Shown: positions 10,275 through 21,538, numbered from the stretch's first letter. The stretch is DNA of 64,000 nucleotides from Panicum virgatum (GCF_016808335.1 NC_053140.1:30870086-30934085), one strand, 5' to 3'. The notes: generated from the sequence alone by a model not told the origin. Translations and numbers: made by a program.

Positions 10275-13200
10275 TGTGGCAGAACCACTTGAATTATCCC
10301 GGCTCAATTGCACTGGCCATCACCCTAAAGGCAACACCGGCTCAAACGCACTTCAAACGGAACAATTCTTGGTCTGTCGGGTAACGTCTCGATACAACCA
10401 CCGATTCTCGGATCGAACAAGCATACCCCGCACGATGTCGAGTCCAGAGATATTACAACCATAATTTTACAACACAGGCATAACAGTTATTACAATAAGT
10501 TTAAAATATTATTACAGATCCAAACTTAGTAAATCATTATACAAGACATAAGTTTAAGTTCAGAGTTTAAAAGCAGCGGAAAGAAAACACGACGGCTACA
10601 ACACGTCGCAAAAGGACACCAAGCTAGCCCAAGCAAGGTATCACTCATCGGGGTCATTGCCAGCCGAAGACGGATCACATTCTACGGACCAGCCAGGAGG
10701 CAAAGAGCAGGGCCAAGTCAGACTAGCAATCTGGTCCTCAAAACCCATACCTGAAAAAGGTTTCAACAGCAAGGCTGAGTATTCTAATACTCAGCAAGAC
10801 TTAACCGTCAACGGATATACTTAGTCCACCTAGCTAGACTATGCAGGGTTTTGTAGGCTCTAGTTTTTCTTTTACTAAAAAGCAATAAATAGTAGGTCCT
10901 TAATTTCACATTTTAGCTTTCAATATTCTAGTTGATTATCCATTCTATGTAAGCAACTAACTCTACTCGACCATGGTAGAACTTTAGTCAAACATCAAGA
11001 TTGATCAAATGACGTTACTCTTATTACTCTGTGTGGCAAAGGGATCAAGCAGTCCCAAACCGTGAGAAGCGGACGATTCAAATCGAATTTGTTGACCTGA
11101 CCAGGCAGACCTAACACACACGTTTGGAACACCGTCGGGTCGTTCCCAAACAACCGTTGACCTTACATTCCGGCTTGTGGATAGGGTCACTCTCCCCGAC
11201 TACAGGGCACCAACTTCCTCCCTGCACCCGTGGTGTTGTGCAACATAAACATAAATAAAATCTATCTCTAAGAGAGACTTAAATGTATATCCACTCCCCG
11301 ATCCGATCGGCTATTAGGCTTACCGCGTACCATATTTACGGCACGTGGCTAGTACGTTCAAAAACTTAACCACCGCTACCACACACCGCGACCTTAGCAG
11401 AATTCATCAACTCAGACGGGGTCTAACCCAAGGTCATGATATCGAACATGACCCCGTCCATCGTCCTTATATTGATAGCAGAAAGTAAACAAGCAATTCC
11501 TATAGAGCTCGCGAGTGACAGGCAATCACTCGACTTTTACCGGTCCTATAAGCTTAGCAATTATTCGAACTCAGGTCTAGTGTGTTCAGTACATAGGTTC
11601 CTAGGATCATGCATCTAGGGTTTTAATTCAAATCCTAAGAACTGTAAATGCACAAGTAAGTAATAACGATAAATTGTAATAAGTTGAAATACTGGGTTAT
11701 GTTCGGGGCTTGCCTTCGCGGTAGTCGCTAGCTAAAACAGCATTGGGCTCTTCAGGACTTTGGTCCGGGTCTTTAGTCAGTACAGTGGCGTTCACCTGGG
11801 CTTCTGGATTACCTTCTTCGGACTCTGGGATCAACTCGTACGTCCCGTCCGCTAGAACAGTCGTATCTATATGTGATGCAAGAGATGAAATTACAACCAC
11901 ACACATATTTCACGATAAAGTTGTAGTCTAACAAACAGCAATCATACTTAGCATATGGGCAATCGTTTATAGAGTAGTTCTAATCTAGTCTTTACTTCAT
12001 AAAAAGAACATGGGTGGCAGTTTATAAAATCGAAATGAAATGCATGAAATACTTTGACTATTTTAAATCATAAGCTAAGAACAGATTCTACAGCTACAAA
12101 AAATTTTACAAGGTAGTACATCTAATCAGCAACTTGCAGTAAAAAGGTTAGCTAAAAACAGTAAGGCATGATTACATGAAAAATACTCAAAACAGATTAT
12201 GTTTAAACAAATATGAATTTCCACATAACACACTACAACACTTATGAAGCTCAAATTTTTTTAGAACAGGATCCATATGCTTATGAACATCCTATAAATT
12301 TTTCAGAATTTATTTAGGCATAAAACAGAAGTAATAATTTTGGTAAAATTAAACCACATATGGTAAAACAAATTAGTACAAAGAGTTATATAATGTTTCT
12401 GGTTCTAAGCTTTTATAGGAATTAATATATGACCAAAATAGAGTTTCATAAATTTTCTCAGATTTTTCAAAGCAAGGAAACTATTTACCATAATTAAAGC
12501 CTACTTAACAAGCATTAAATCAAAGATATAGTTAGACAGCTCTAAAATTTCCCAAACTTTGGTAACAGCAAGGTTGTAGTGACTTGTAAGCATGGAAAAC
12601 GTTTCACACTCAGAACTTTAAGATTTCTACCAGAAAAAATAAATTAGCAAACCTAGTAGATTTAGGAATCTTGAAACTTTGACCTAGTTAATGATGTCAA
12701 AAAAGTTTCAAATTTTTACCAGGTACTAGCAACACTGTAAGACAAAAGCTAGCCAAAGCTCACATGAAATTACTAAGTAGAACACCTAGAACAATTAAAA
12801 CCTAATTATTCAATTCTTTTTCTTGGATTAAAATATAGACCAAAACTGAAGATGTGCATATAACAAAACTTGTAGTTCTTGTAGAAAGTATTCCAAAACA
12901 TTTGGATTTGCATTTGTTTAATTTTTCTACAAATTTCTAGGTATTTTCAAAGTTCAGCCTAAAAACAAAAGGAAAAGATCTGAGAACTTGCAGAGAGGTC
13001 CTTAGAAGTTTTCAAATCCTAGCAAACATGCCCTTGGTCGGAGTCAGAGCGAGGGGGAGGGTTTGACTGGCCGAATCTCGGCGAGGCTCGTCGCCGGCGG
13101 CGAGGGGAAAGAGAATGGAGAGCAAGAGGAAGTCAAGGCGCACCTAATGGTGTGCTTGGATGGATCCGGGATGGTCGGAGCGAGGTGGTCCACTGCGAGC

Positions 13201-14188
13201 AGGGCGACGGCGGCGGAGAAGAACGGCGGAGCTCGACGGCGACTGTGTTGCGGTGGTGGATTGGGGGTGCAGAGGAGTCTGGGAGCTGCGCGAGACTCGG
13301 GCAGTACTAAAGGCGGGGTCAGCGCGGGCGGAGCGGTTGCGGAGGTGCGGGGCGACGGTGAGCTTCGAGCTCGCCGGCGTTCGGGCGGGCGGCGGCGGTG
13401 TTCTGGGGTTTTTGGGAAGGGAACTGGCGAGAGAGTGAAGGGATTGGGTTGCGGGGCTTCCAGTGGTGCTGAGCACGCGAGAGATTGGTGTCCGGGGCAC
13501 TGCAGTGAGCTGGCCACGGCGACGGCGAGGTGGCGGCCGCAGAGCTCGGTCGGGTGGTGTGGCGAGGGGAGGAGGGTCCAGCGCAAGGGGGAGTGGGTCC
13601 AGGATGTCGCTGGGGCGCCGCGTGGGGCGGTGGGGAAGCAGGAGCTGGCCTACGGCCCTCCTCGGCAGCGGGCGGCGCTGAACTGCGACGGCGGCAGAGA
13701 AGCAGAGAGGGAGGGAGGAGGAAGAAGAAGGGTGGATCTATTTGCAAATTTAGAAAATTCCAGGGACCCTACTATAAATCAACAATAACTTTTAAACTAG
13801 GGCTCAATTGAAAAAGTGACTAACATGAAAGTTGTTCAACTTTTCAAGATCTACAACTTTGATGTTGTGCAAAAATTGATTTGAAAACATAGGAAGGATT
13901 TTGAATTTAATGTACTTTTATCTTTTCCATTGCAAATTCACCTCAAATTCAGACTAAAAAGTAAAATTTTCTGTCATGTAATGATTACACTGAATTTTAC
14001 AAATAAACCCTCTACAAAAGCAATATTTGCTCTCCCTATTCAAATTAAGTTATAGAAAGGACCTTGCATTAAATCATATTTACATAAATAACCTTTTATT
14101 TTTACAATAAGATCCTTATTCAAGCAAATTAAGCACATGATGCATGAAATAAATACAATTCTACTGTGCAGACACCTAGGGTATCACA
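10275..14188 (-). mobile_element. Solo LTR (about 3.9 kb) inside CACTA 2
   Basis: TGTGGCAGAACC to GGTATCACA, with the perfect duplication ACCGG at 10270-10274 and 14189-14193. There is no internal repeat, primer site or coding region. It is homologous, inverted, to 40866-44840 and more distantly to the LTRs at 46065 and 52781, which identifies it as a lone LTR rather than a complete element. In sense (minus) it has a GC-rich block (13740-13040), an A/T-rich 2-kb stretch and then the palindrome module at 10775. ORFs in the GC block are not supported as genes. Confidence 0.85.
10775..10794 (-). promoter_or_regulatory. LTR palindrome, copy 1
   Basis: CTGAGTATTCTAATACTCAG has perfect 9-bp arms around CT. 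In sense (minus) it is followed 21 nt later by CCTTTTTCAG (CAG at 10753-10751). Confidence 0.8.
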
Positions 14189-14193
14189 ACCGG

Positions 14194-14510
14194 CCAGGGT
14201 GGCTCGGGCCCGTTGGAGCGCCTCCAACCCGGTGGCGTCGCCGGCGCGGGTCCGCGCCGCGGCCAGGCCCCGGCAGCGGCAACAACTCGGCCCGGCGGGG
14301 GCTGCTCGGCTCGGCGGGGGCGGTCGCCAGCGCGGGTCCGCGCCGCGGCCAGGCCCCGGCGGCGGGCACAAGCTCGGCCCGGCGGGGGCGGTAGCCGGCG
14401 CGTCCAGGCCCCGGCGGGGTCGGCTTGGATCCGCGCCCCGGCCAGGCCCTCGCGGTGGCAGCAGCTCTGCTCGGTCGCGCCGGCGGGGATGGCGCCGCCA
14501 GATCCATGCG
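14194..14510. repeat. GC-rich degenerate tandem repeat in CACTA 2
   Basis: Units around GGTCCGCGCCGCGGCCAGGC recur near 14240-14275, 14330-14365 and 14425-14455, with CTCGGCCCGGCGGGGGC-like spacers. Long frames here are by-products of composition. Confidence 0.6.
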
Positions 14511-14839
14511 AGCGGCGCTGCTATTCTTGTTTTTTTTGTCAAATATGTATATGTGAATGGATTAATTTGTGAAAAATTCGTTTGTAGTTGTGATAATTGA
14601 TTTTGTGAATGATTGATTTGTGATTGTAATTGATTTTGAATTTGGAGAAGCTGGCTCCTGTACGCGGGCGCTAGCGACCTAATTTTTTTTGTTCGCAAAA
14701 ATTAGCATTTGTCCCGGTTCGGTAGCTTCCGGGACAAAAGGGATGCACATATTTATCCCGGACGGCCAATCCCGGTTAAGGAACCGGGATAAAAAGCAGT
14801 TGTAGACCGGGACAAAAGTCCTGTTCTCTAGTAGTGTAT

Positions 14840-15369
14840 GAAGGAACCTGCAAAATAAATTATCTTAGATACACAAAATACACTTTTTATATGTAATATG
14901 CAACATCTAGATTTGCCATGTAGGAGTTTCAAGAATGTTTGAACCAATTTGGTATTTTATTTCATTTAAATGAATTTCTATGTGCTAATTGAAAATAATT
15001 TCAAGTTGAACTAGTGTACCTCAAAAAAAATTCAAATTTTTGTGTAAAAAATAGATTTAGGCTCCATATGATCCATTATATCCCATGTACTACATACAGA
15101 TGAAAATTCAATTGTCTTCTAGGGATAACTCAGACATCTATCAGTAAATGATTGTATAATAATTATTAATAATATCTATTTTTATAGTTTATCTTTTTGT
15201 TCTTTTTCCCTTATTTTCCAAGTTTAAAACATCCGTGATCTCATGCTGGTTTAGGAGAAAAAAATATGATACTTTTGAAATAGAACAAGGATTATTAGGT
15301 TTGCAAAATTTACTTTGTTAGAGGATTTAGAGATAATCAAATTTTAGTAACTACAAAAACTTATGATGT
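14840..15369. other. A/T-rich non-coding interior of CACTA 1
   Basis: No reading frame, terminal repeat or RNA gene is visible. Confidence 0.5.
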
Positions 15370-15619
15370 TTCCGTATTGTCGTAAAATTGTGACACTTGA
15401 TAATTGTCATAAAAACATAAGCATAGTTGTCACAATATAGGGTCTTGATAATTGTGACGATTTTGAGTTAGTCTTAGTGACAAACATCTGATTTTTCGTC
15501 ACTAACTCATACCTAATAACCTACCCTCACAAAACGTCATAAACAGAAATGCTTTTGTGACATTTCAATTTATGGTCACGAGATTTTCATCACTGAAGAT
15601 CACATGTGTTGTAGTGTAC

Positions 15620-15817
15620 ACAAGCTGCTTCAACAATCGCCGTATGGTATTTGCTTTTGTCAAGTCATACTGGCACGACTTGGAGATTGCTCGGATAGCT
15701 GGAGAAAGTGCTCCCGGGTTGACAGAGGAAAAGTTGCAGCTAGTGCTACCCGAGTTAGATCCCATTGCTGATTCTATTGTAGGGTACCTAGACTTAGGGG
15801 TGGTGGAGGAGGAGTAA
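15620..15817 (+). pseudogene. ARM-repeat (BLE2-like) gene, last exon fragment
   Basis: SCFNNRRMVFAFVKSYW begins right after the TAC duplication of CACTA 1. The frame runs through AGESAPGLTEEKLQLVLPEL to a stop at 15815-15817. In the family I recall, the RRVILEQ...ME segment (here at 7300-7354) is directly followed by SCFNxRRM, so this is the other half of the interrupted exon and the natural C-terminus. The tail is acidic (VVEEE). Confidence 0.65.
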
Positions 15818-15899
15818 ATAGACAATGAAAAACAAAGTTATTGTAAATATAACTGGTTAGTCATGCATGGATGTCATGATGCGTATGAAATCCAATTAA

Positions 15900-16256
15900 G
15901 GGTCTGTTTAGTTCCCACCTCGTAAACGCAAAAACGCAAAATTTTGCGAAGGAATCTTACTAATTTGAAGTACTAAATGAAGTCTATTTACAAAACTTGT
16001 TGCATGGATGGGCTGTAAATCACGAGACGAATCTAATGAACCTACGTAAGCCATGATTTGCAACAGTGATGCTACAGTAACCATCCGCTAATTATTGCTT
16101 AATCATGGATTAATTAGCATCATTAGATTCGTCTCACGATTTACAACTCATCTGTACAAAAAGTTTTGTAAATAGACTTCATTTAGTACTTCAAATTGGC
16201 AAGATTCCTTTGCAAAAAAATTTTGCGTTTACACTCGCCAAGAACTAAACACGGCC
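15900..16256. mobile_element. Tourist-like (PIF/Harbinger) MITE
   Basis: 357 bp bounded by GGGTCTGTTTAGTTC and GAACTAAACACGGCC, with TAA duplicated at 15897-15899 and 16257-16259. The inverted repeats extend well inward (TTTGCG, AAGTACTAAATGAAGTCTAT, AATCTAATG), so nearly the whole element folds on itself. No coding capacity, as usual for MITEs. Confidence 0.9.
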
Positions 16257-16449
16257 TAATGTCTGCTCGACTCCACTGTGAAGCTCATCTTGAAGGCAGA
16301 GCCGTGTCCGACTCAGACAAGACGACTGTTTGAGTCGAGCATAGCGACTCCACCGACAAGACGCTAGGCCGTGTCTCGGCAACCCTCACCGACTACATCC
16401 GACTCCAGCAGATCGGGAACCGCGACTCGTGCAGTGAAGGACCTCAATC

Positions 16450-16467
16450 AGAGAGAGAGAGAGAGAG
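16450..16467. repeat. (GA)n microsatellite
   Basis: An uninterrupted AG dinucleotide run. Confidence 0.9.
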
Positions 16468-16799
16468 GATAGTCCTGTTGGTGATGATGTTGACAAAAAT
16501 TGTTCCATGATTTTTGGACATTACTACAATTTAGCATTCATTTTACATTTTGGCATAGTCTCTCTTAAGAGTAGTATTTGATGGGACATGCATGGCTCCT
16601 AGACTATCCAAGCTTATAGATTCTAGAACGCATGAAATGTTAAAGAAAGACATTTGAAATGTTTGAAAAAATATCATTATGATGCAATACTCTTTTTGCA
16701 ATATTGATGAGGGTCCTTTGGACAACGCGCGCAAAAAAAAAGAGGACGGATGGCAACTTCTTTCAGAATCCATGTGACATTTTTAGGGAGATATATTTT

Positions 16800-17056
16800 G
16801 TGCAGAGATGGCAAAGGCTAATGGAGAAATTTGACCAAGATTGGTGTGATGAAATGGAAGACTTGGATACTGGTTGCAATAGTTGTACTGGTTGTGATGA
16901 AATGTAAGACTTGGATACTTTGATGAAATCTTTTAGTGGATTCTAATAGTAGTACTGGTTGTACCGATTATTATTTCCTTGCCAATTATTGCCATTATAT
17001 GGAGTCCAATTGTAGTAGTAGTTCTCTATATATTCGGGGTTGTATATCTCTACTGC
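16800..17056 (+). pseudogene. N-terminal fragment of a second BLE2-like gene copy
   Basis: A frame gives VVLVVPIIISLPIIAIIW followed by SPIVVVVLYIFGVVYLYCRD, a strong membrane helix like the N-terminal anchor of the BLE2-like family. Just upstream a short segment (TGGAAGACTTGGATACTGGTTG...) is partly duplicated. Stops lie before the helix in this frame. It ends at a hAT-like repeat starting at 17057, beyond which the same protein resumes. It lies head-to-tail after the C-terminal exon of the first copy (15817), so it is probably a tandem paralogue. Confidence 0.5.
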
Positions 17057-17581
17057 AGGGATGGCACCAAGGAATGGATCTCCATTCCCGTCCCCGCGAA
17101 CCATTCCCTGTCCCCGTCTATGTCATCGCGAAGTCTCACGAGGACAAATTACTCCCCAATCATGTTCCCCGCGAAGAAAAATCCCTGTCAGGGTCCCCAT
17201 CCCACATAATTGATAACTAATACACATATGTTTTGTATAATTTACTTGTCATATAAGCATCATTATAGACTAAATATCATTATATATACATCATATGATT
17301 TTATACACATGCACATACATAACATCATTACACAATTAGGTCACTATTTATCAATTTCATTGATCATCATATGAAAAATATAGTATCAATGGTTTACCCA
17401 ATCCCCACAGGGAAAACAGGGACGGGGAGTACTCCCCTATCCATGTTTAACCTAAGGGAATTGAAAATTCTCCGTTTGCATCCCTGTGTAGGCAAGAGGG
17501 GGGGGGGGCAAATGCCCCCTTACTGTCCTAGGGTAATTCCCTACGGTGAACCAGAGATTGGGTCCCCATTACCATCTCTAG
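17057..17581. mobile_element. hAT-like non-autonomous repeat in the second BLE2-like copy
   Basis: Starts CAGGGATGG and ends CCATCTCTAG, with subterminal GGATCTCCATTCCCGTCCCCG and mirrored GGGGACCCAATCTC-type motifs and an A/T-rich core. I found no clear 8-bp duplication, so the ends are approximate. A G10 run lies near 17500. Confidence 0.5.
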
Positions 17582-18090
17582 CTGCGACTTCTATGTGCAT
17601 CTATTGGAGAATAATGACTATGGCAATGTGGATGGTGGTGCAAACCTTAAGCCAATACTCATTGTGTTGTACTCCTTGTCTGTGGTCCAGGGTGGGGTGT
17701 TTCAATTAAGAGGATTCTATGCTTATGCGAAGAGAAATAAACAAGGTAGCGAGTCAAGTGGAAGGCGCTTACCACATTTCTCAGCCTAATCTAGTATCTA
17801 ATTACCTCAAAGAAACTGTGACACGATGCTAGAAGGACCGATCATTCATGGAAGGAAGGAACCTGGCGTTATGGCCACCTATGTTGTGGAGTAGATTATT
17901 AAACCTGTGATACCTGAGAGATACGTCTCTAAGTTAAGTGCTATAATCTCTGCATCACTGGGACATCAAGATGTGCGGTCGAAATAAGAACTACTGATTG
18001 GGTCATCATGGATCTTATAGTCACATCATTCACAAGCGGCTACGAGTTCTGCACCGCATGTATTATATATAGCCTTCATTTGTAGATGAG
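17582..18090 (+). pseudogene. Second BLE2-like copy, continuation
   Basis: The frame from about 17590 reads HLLENNDYGNVDGGANLKP then LIVLYSLSVVQGGVF, a conserved stretch after the membrane anchor in this family. Further on, YLKETVTRC, MEGRNLA, then PERYVSKLSAIISASLGHQD are readable in different frames, separated by stops (for example within ATGGCCACC...TAG near 17892). The copy is clearly degenerate and no ARM-repeat core follows. Together with 16800-17056 it represents only the first part of the gene. Confidence 0.55.
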
Positions 18091-18276
18091 ATGCATATGG
18101 ATAAGGTGCACAGTGATTCAGTGCATATCTTCGGTTTTGACACTTTCGAGGAATAAAATACCCTTGGCTACTGGAGGTGGATATAATGAGGACCTAAATT
18201 TGTGAACGCCAAGGACAGCACATACATAATATAATGAGGGCAGCAGGAATCCTAGATCATCTATATATGTTGCTAT

Positions 18277-18641
18277 CAGAGGCGGAACTCCCCATACAAC
18301 GCAGGATGGGGCATATGCCCCAGCTAGCTGAGCGGAACCCCAACCCCCTCCCCCCCAACTCCAGTGAGATCCCCAATCCCCAACGCCGGTGGTGATGGAC
18401 TGACACGGCAAGGAAGACAAAAACCAAGAACGAAGTGTTATTTTTCTATTGGGCCGCGGGTGCGGAGATGTGTGGGTCGTGGCATGGCGGTGTGGCTTGC
18501 TTGTGGTCCATGAAGCTCCCCACGCGCCTGACCCCCTTGGCCATCATCAACAATCCACCATGGGGTTGCACAGGTGATAGTATAGACCTAGTGTCCACCT
18601 AATTTAAACCCCTCGCCTTACGCTTCGTAGTCACGCCACTG
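18277..18641. mobile_element. Possible hAT-like repeat
   Basis: CAGAGGCGGAACTCC at the left and an inverted, related TCACGCCACTG at the right (CAGTGGCGTGA read inward). It includes the 16-bp palindrome TGGGGCATATGCCCCA (18308-18323), common in grass repeats of this type. No flanking duplication was found. Confidence 0.4.
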
Positions 18642-18993
18642 AACCCTTGAGCAACCCCACCGTCGTGGCACCGCCCAGTGCCACAGCGCTCTGCCACTGC
18701 CCCTCCATGCCGTCACCCACCGCCGGTGTGCACTGCTCGGCAAAGCTTGCTGCCTGCCATTCCAAATCCCCATTGCTTGGATTGCATTGAGATTGAGATG
18801 GAGGGAGAGGGCCAAGTCTAGGAGGGGAATGGAGATCAGCGAAGTGCCAGCATGGGGCGCGGACATGGACGGGGATGGTGATGGGGTGGGTACATGGTAG
18901 AATCCCCTAACGAAGCTATGGCCGTAGATCATGTGACATATTGGTGTGTTTAGCGAGTAGAGGCGGTGTCAGTGACGCGTTTGTCACAGCTAA

Positions 18994-19228
18994 CAGTTAC
19001 CAGAGCTCACCGGCGATGGGCAAAAACACGACGCCTACAATATGCAGGGCGGCGACCTTGTGGTCTTCGGCGGCGACCTTGCGTACAACATCAACTCGTC
19101 TGCGAACACAAAAAACCGAAGGGAGCACTATGATCAGCATGTCGACCTGGCCAAGTGGAAGGGCGTGGAAAGGGGCTCGCCATTAAAGGTATGGTCCAAG
19201 TCGGCCACTCCGGTATGGTGGAAGATTT
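18994..19228 (+). pseudogene. Captured fragment of a calcineurin-like metallophosphoesterase
   Basis: The frame reads PELTGDGQKHDAYNMQGGDL then VVFGGDLAYN. The GGDLAY motif carries the metal-binding Asp of metallophosphoesterases, and the preceding residues match a large plant membrane-associated member from memory. After about 19095 the similarity is lost and the frame continues with an unrecognised stretch to a stop near 19228. There is no start codon and no other exon, so it is a gene fragment. The Helitron-type 3' end at 19849 suggests capture by a Helitron. Confidence 0.5.
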
Positions 19229-19849
19229 AGCTGGACAGTGCAATCTATCCATGTTCCCTTATAGATTACAAAAATGTTCATGTCATCTCTACTATGTGCA
19301 GTACTTTTAATCTATAATCTATTAACATAAAGTCATGTACATACGCTATTTTTTCATCACCGATTCTTCTATAATGTGATCAAATATTCTATTGGTTTTT
19401 CTTCTTTTAGCTTACTGATTTTTAACAGATATGATAAAAAACTTATATGCAAGTTGAATTCATATCATTACCATAGAACGAAAAACTAGAAGTATAAGAA
19501 ATGCTATTTTTTTCTCTCTCAAGCTACTACATCATTGGAATTAACATATTCATGCATGTACACCGGCTACCATTACGATTACATCTCTAAACCAAAATTA
19601 CCACCATGTGTTAAGTAACATTTATCTATTTTGTATGTGAATATTTTATTAATTCCATATGTGTGTTCATTAGCTCAATGACAAGTTTCCTTTATTCATC
19701 ATATTTTCAGCAAACTTGATATAAGTACTATATTGTAATGTTGCATACTCTCTATACTCTTTTACTAAAAAAAAGTTTTGCATCATTTAGTCACAGTTAA
19801 TCAAAAAGCTCCATTAAATCCCACAACAACATTTGGGGAAATCACCTAG
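19229..19849 (+). mobile_element. 3' part of Helitron 1
   Basis: It ends with a hairpin-like CCCACAACAACATTTGGGG and CTAG (19846-19849) followed by T, the Helitron 3' pattern. Most of this segment is repeated in Helitron 2 (19975-20692). The 5' terminus was not found; the metallophosphoesterase fragment may lie within it. Confidence 0.6.
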
Positions 19850-19851
19850 TA

Positions 19852-20692
19852 TCTTATATAAGTGCTCCCCACTAAGTATTTCTCTCTTCATGCAAGGTGT
19901 CAACATCATTCCCCACTAAGTATCCCACTTCCCACTAACTTGCTCTTCATGCAAGGTGTCCACATCATGCAATACTTTCATGTAATCTATTAATGTTCCC
20001 TTATAGATTAAAAAATGTCCATGTCATCTTTACTATATGCAGCACTTTTAATCTATAATCTATTAACATAAAGTTATATACATAACTATTTTTTCATCAC
20101 CTATTCTTCTACAATGTGACCAAATATTCTATTGGTTTTTCTTCTATTAGCTTATTGATTTTTTACCAAATCTAATAAAAAAATAACATGCAAATCAAAT
20201 TCATATCGAACTAAAAAGAAGAAGTATCATAAATGCTATTTCTATCTTCTCTCAAGCTGCCGCATCATCGAAATTAACATATTCATCTGATCAACTCCGT
20301 GCACGTCTTCTGTCCATTAGATGTATGTCTTCTTGATTTTTTTTCTTCTCATAATTACTAGGTAACTAAAGAATAGGTTAAATGTTCATGGATGTATGCT
20401 GGCTACCATTAAGACTACATCTCTAAACCAAAATTACCACCATGTGTTAAGTAACATTTATCTATTTTGTATATGAATATCAGCTCTATTTTATTAATTT
20501 TATATTTGTGTTCATTAGCTCAATGACAAGTTTCCTTTATTTGTTCATATTTTCAGTAAACTTGATCTAAGTACTATATTATAATGTCGATACTCTCCAT
20601 ACTCTTTACTAACAAAACTTTTCCATTATTTAGTCACAATGAATCGAAAAGCTCCATCAAATCCCACAACAACGTGCGGGGAAATCACCTAA
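19852..20692 (+). mobile_element. Helitron 2 (841 bp, non-autonomous)
   Basis: Starts TCTTATATAAGTG after an A and ends with hairpin CCCACAACAACGTGCGGGG and CTAA before a T. This fits the Helitron structure: 5'-TC, 3' hairpin then CTRR, insertion between A and T. There are no terminal inverted repeats and no coding region. It begins two bases after the end of Helitron 1 and shares its last ~600 bp with it. Confidence 0.75.
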
Positions 20693-20784
20693 TTATACTT
20701 GCATGGGGTGTATATAGTATCTGCAAACGAAATTGGAAACAACCAACCACAATCTATGAAATTAGAATAAACTAAACACAATCT

Positions 20785-20855
20785 ACAGGGTCCCGGGTTT
20801 CTCTCCGCTAGCTGGTTTCTTAGGAGTCCCGGATTTCTCTCTGATAGTTGGTTTC
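20785..20855. repeat. Imperfect 2x tandem repeat
   Basis: Two ~36-bp units, GTCCCGG(G/A)TTTCTCTC...TTGGTTTC or GCTGGTTTC, stand side by side just left of the GCGCC duplication of the next LTR. Confidence 0.6.
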
Positions 20856-21324
20856 ATGGCGCCTGTGGCAGAACTGCCCAACTTAAATAGGCTCAAGTGC
20901 GTCAGCCACCTCTGGCATCCAACACACTTCAACCTCTCCTAGTCCATCGAACACTCAACAACACTCAATTCAACCAACAACCATGGGTCATATACACCAC
21001 ATCTCGCAAAGTCGAGGATAAGACAACATACAACATCTCATACATAAGTCATGAGTACACCACATAGAGAGAGGGTTACATTATTACACCATATAGAGTT
21101 CAAGGATAAAGGAAGGTAAACAGCGAAAGACTTAGATAGCTCGAAAGTAGCGGTCCAACAAAGAAAGCAAAAGGACCATAAGCCTGGCAAAGGCGGCGAA
21201 GTACATCGCCAAAAGTCTAACGTAGATAAGGAACATCACAAACTCCATGAGAGATAGCCACATTACCCGCATGAGGTATCTCTCCACACAATTCTGAGGA
21301 TAGCAGCACAAATGGTCAAACGAC

Positions 21325-21344
21325 CTGAGTACGAAGGTACTCAG
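21325..21344 (-). promoter_or_regulatory. LTR palindrome, copy 2
   Basis: CTGAGTAC-GAAG-GTACTCAG, perfect 8-bp arms. In sense a TATCCTCAG follows after 28 nt (CAG at 21296-21294). Confidence 0.75.
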
Positions 21345-21538
21345 AAGACTTATGCTTGGTCTAATGACCGACTCTCAAGGAAAATCCGTGAGGCTTTATG
21401 GCTGTGGTAGGTGAGTGTTTTTGCAGAAAAGCAATTACTACAAGTTGAACCTATCTCAAGTTTTAGCAGCAGGTAGTTGTTTAACCGACTCTGGTTTGCA
21501 CCTAACTCTAGAGCAATCACAATACATCATCAAACAAT

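Larger units (their letters stand above)
9797..14836. mobile_element. CACTA-type DNA transposon 2 (non-autonomous) nested in CACTA 1
   Basis: Ends are CACTACTACAGAA and the related TCTCTAGTAGTG, with duplication TAT at 9794-9796 and 14837-14839. The subterminal repeats are the familiar grass TTTGTCCCGG...CCGGGACAAAA motifs (9815-10090 and 14705-14825). The interior is GC-rich non-coding sequence plus a 3.9-kb LTR insertion. Without that insertion it would be about 1.1 kb and wholly non-coding, so it must depend on transposase from elsewhere. Confidence 0.92.
7355..15616. mobile_element. CACTA-type DNA transposon 1 (non-autonomous, nested)
   Basis: It starts CACTACAACA and ends TGTTGTAGTG, perfect 10-bp inverted ends, with the 3-bp duplication TAC (7352-7354, 15617-15619). 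Both subterminal regions (7375-7710 and 15370-15600) are filled with GTGACA/TGTCAC motifs in both orientations, the usual CACTA transposase-binding arrangement. No transposase frame survives. A hAT-like repeat and a second CACTA lie inside. It is inserted in the last coding exon of the ARM gene. Confidence 0.9.

Noticed and set aside
13044..13788. Long overlapping frames on both strands (up to 241 codons)
   Set aside because: They lie in the GC-rich promoter block of a solo LTR, open in several frames at once, with Pro/Arg/Ser-rich content and no domain.
10275..14188. A complete non-autonomous retrotransposon rather than a solo LTR
   Set aside because: No terminal direct repeats, primer site or purine tract inside, and it is homologous to a single LTR of the paired element at 46065-56091.
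14129..14698. Frames up to 189 codons
   Set aside because: Products of the GC-rich tandem repeat in CACTA 2.
18308..18323. TGGGGCATATGCCCCA palindrome as a regulatory operator
   Set aside because: It is a common internal feature of the grass hAT-like repeat it sits in.
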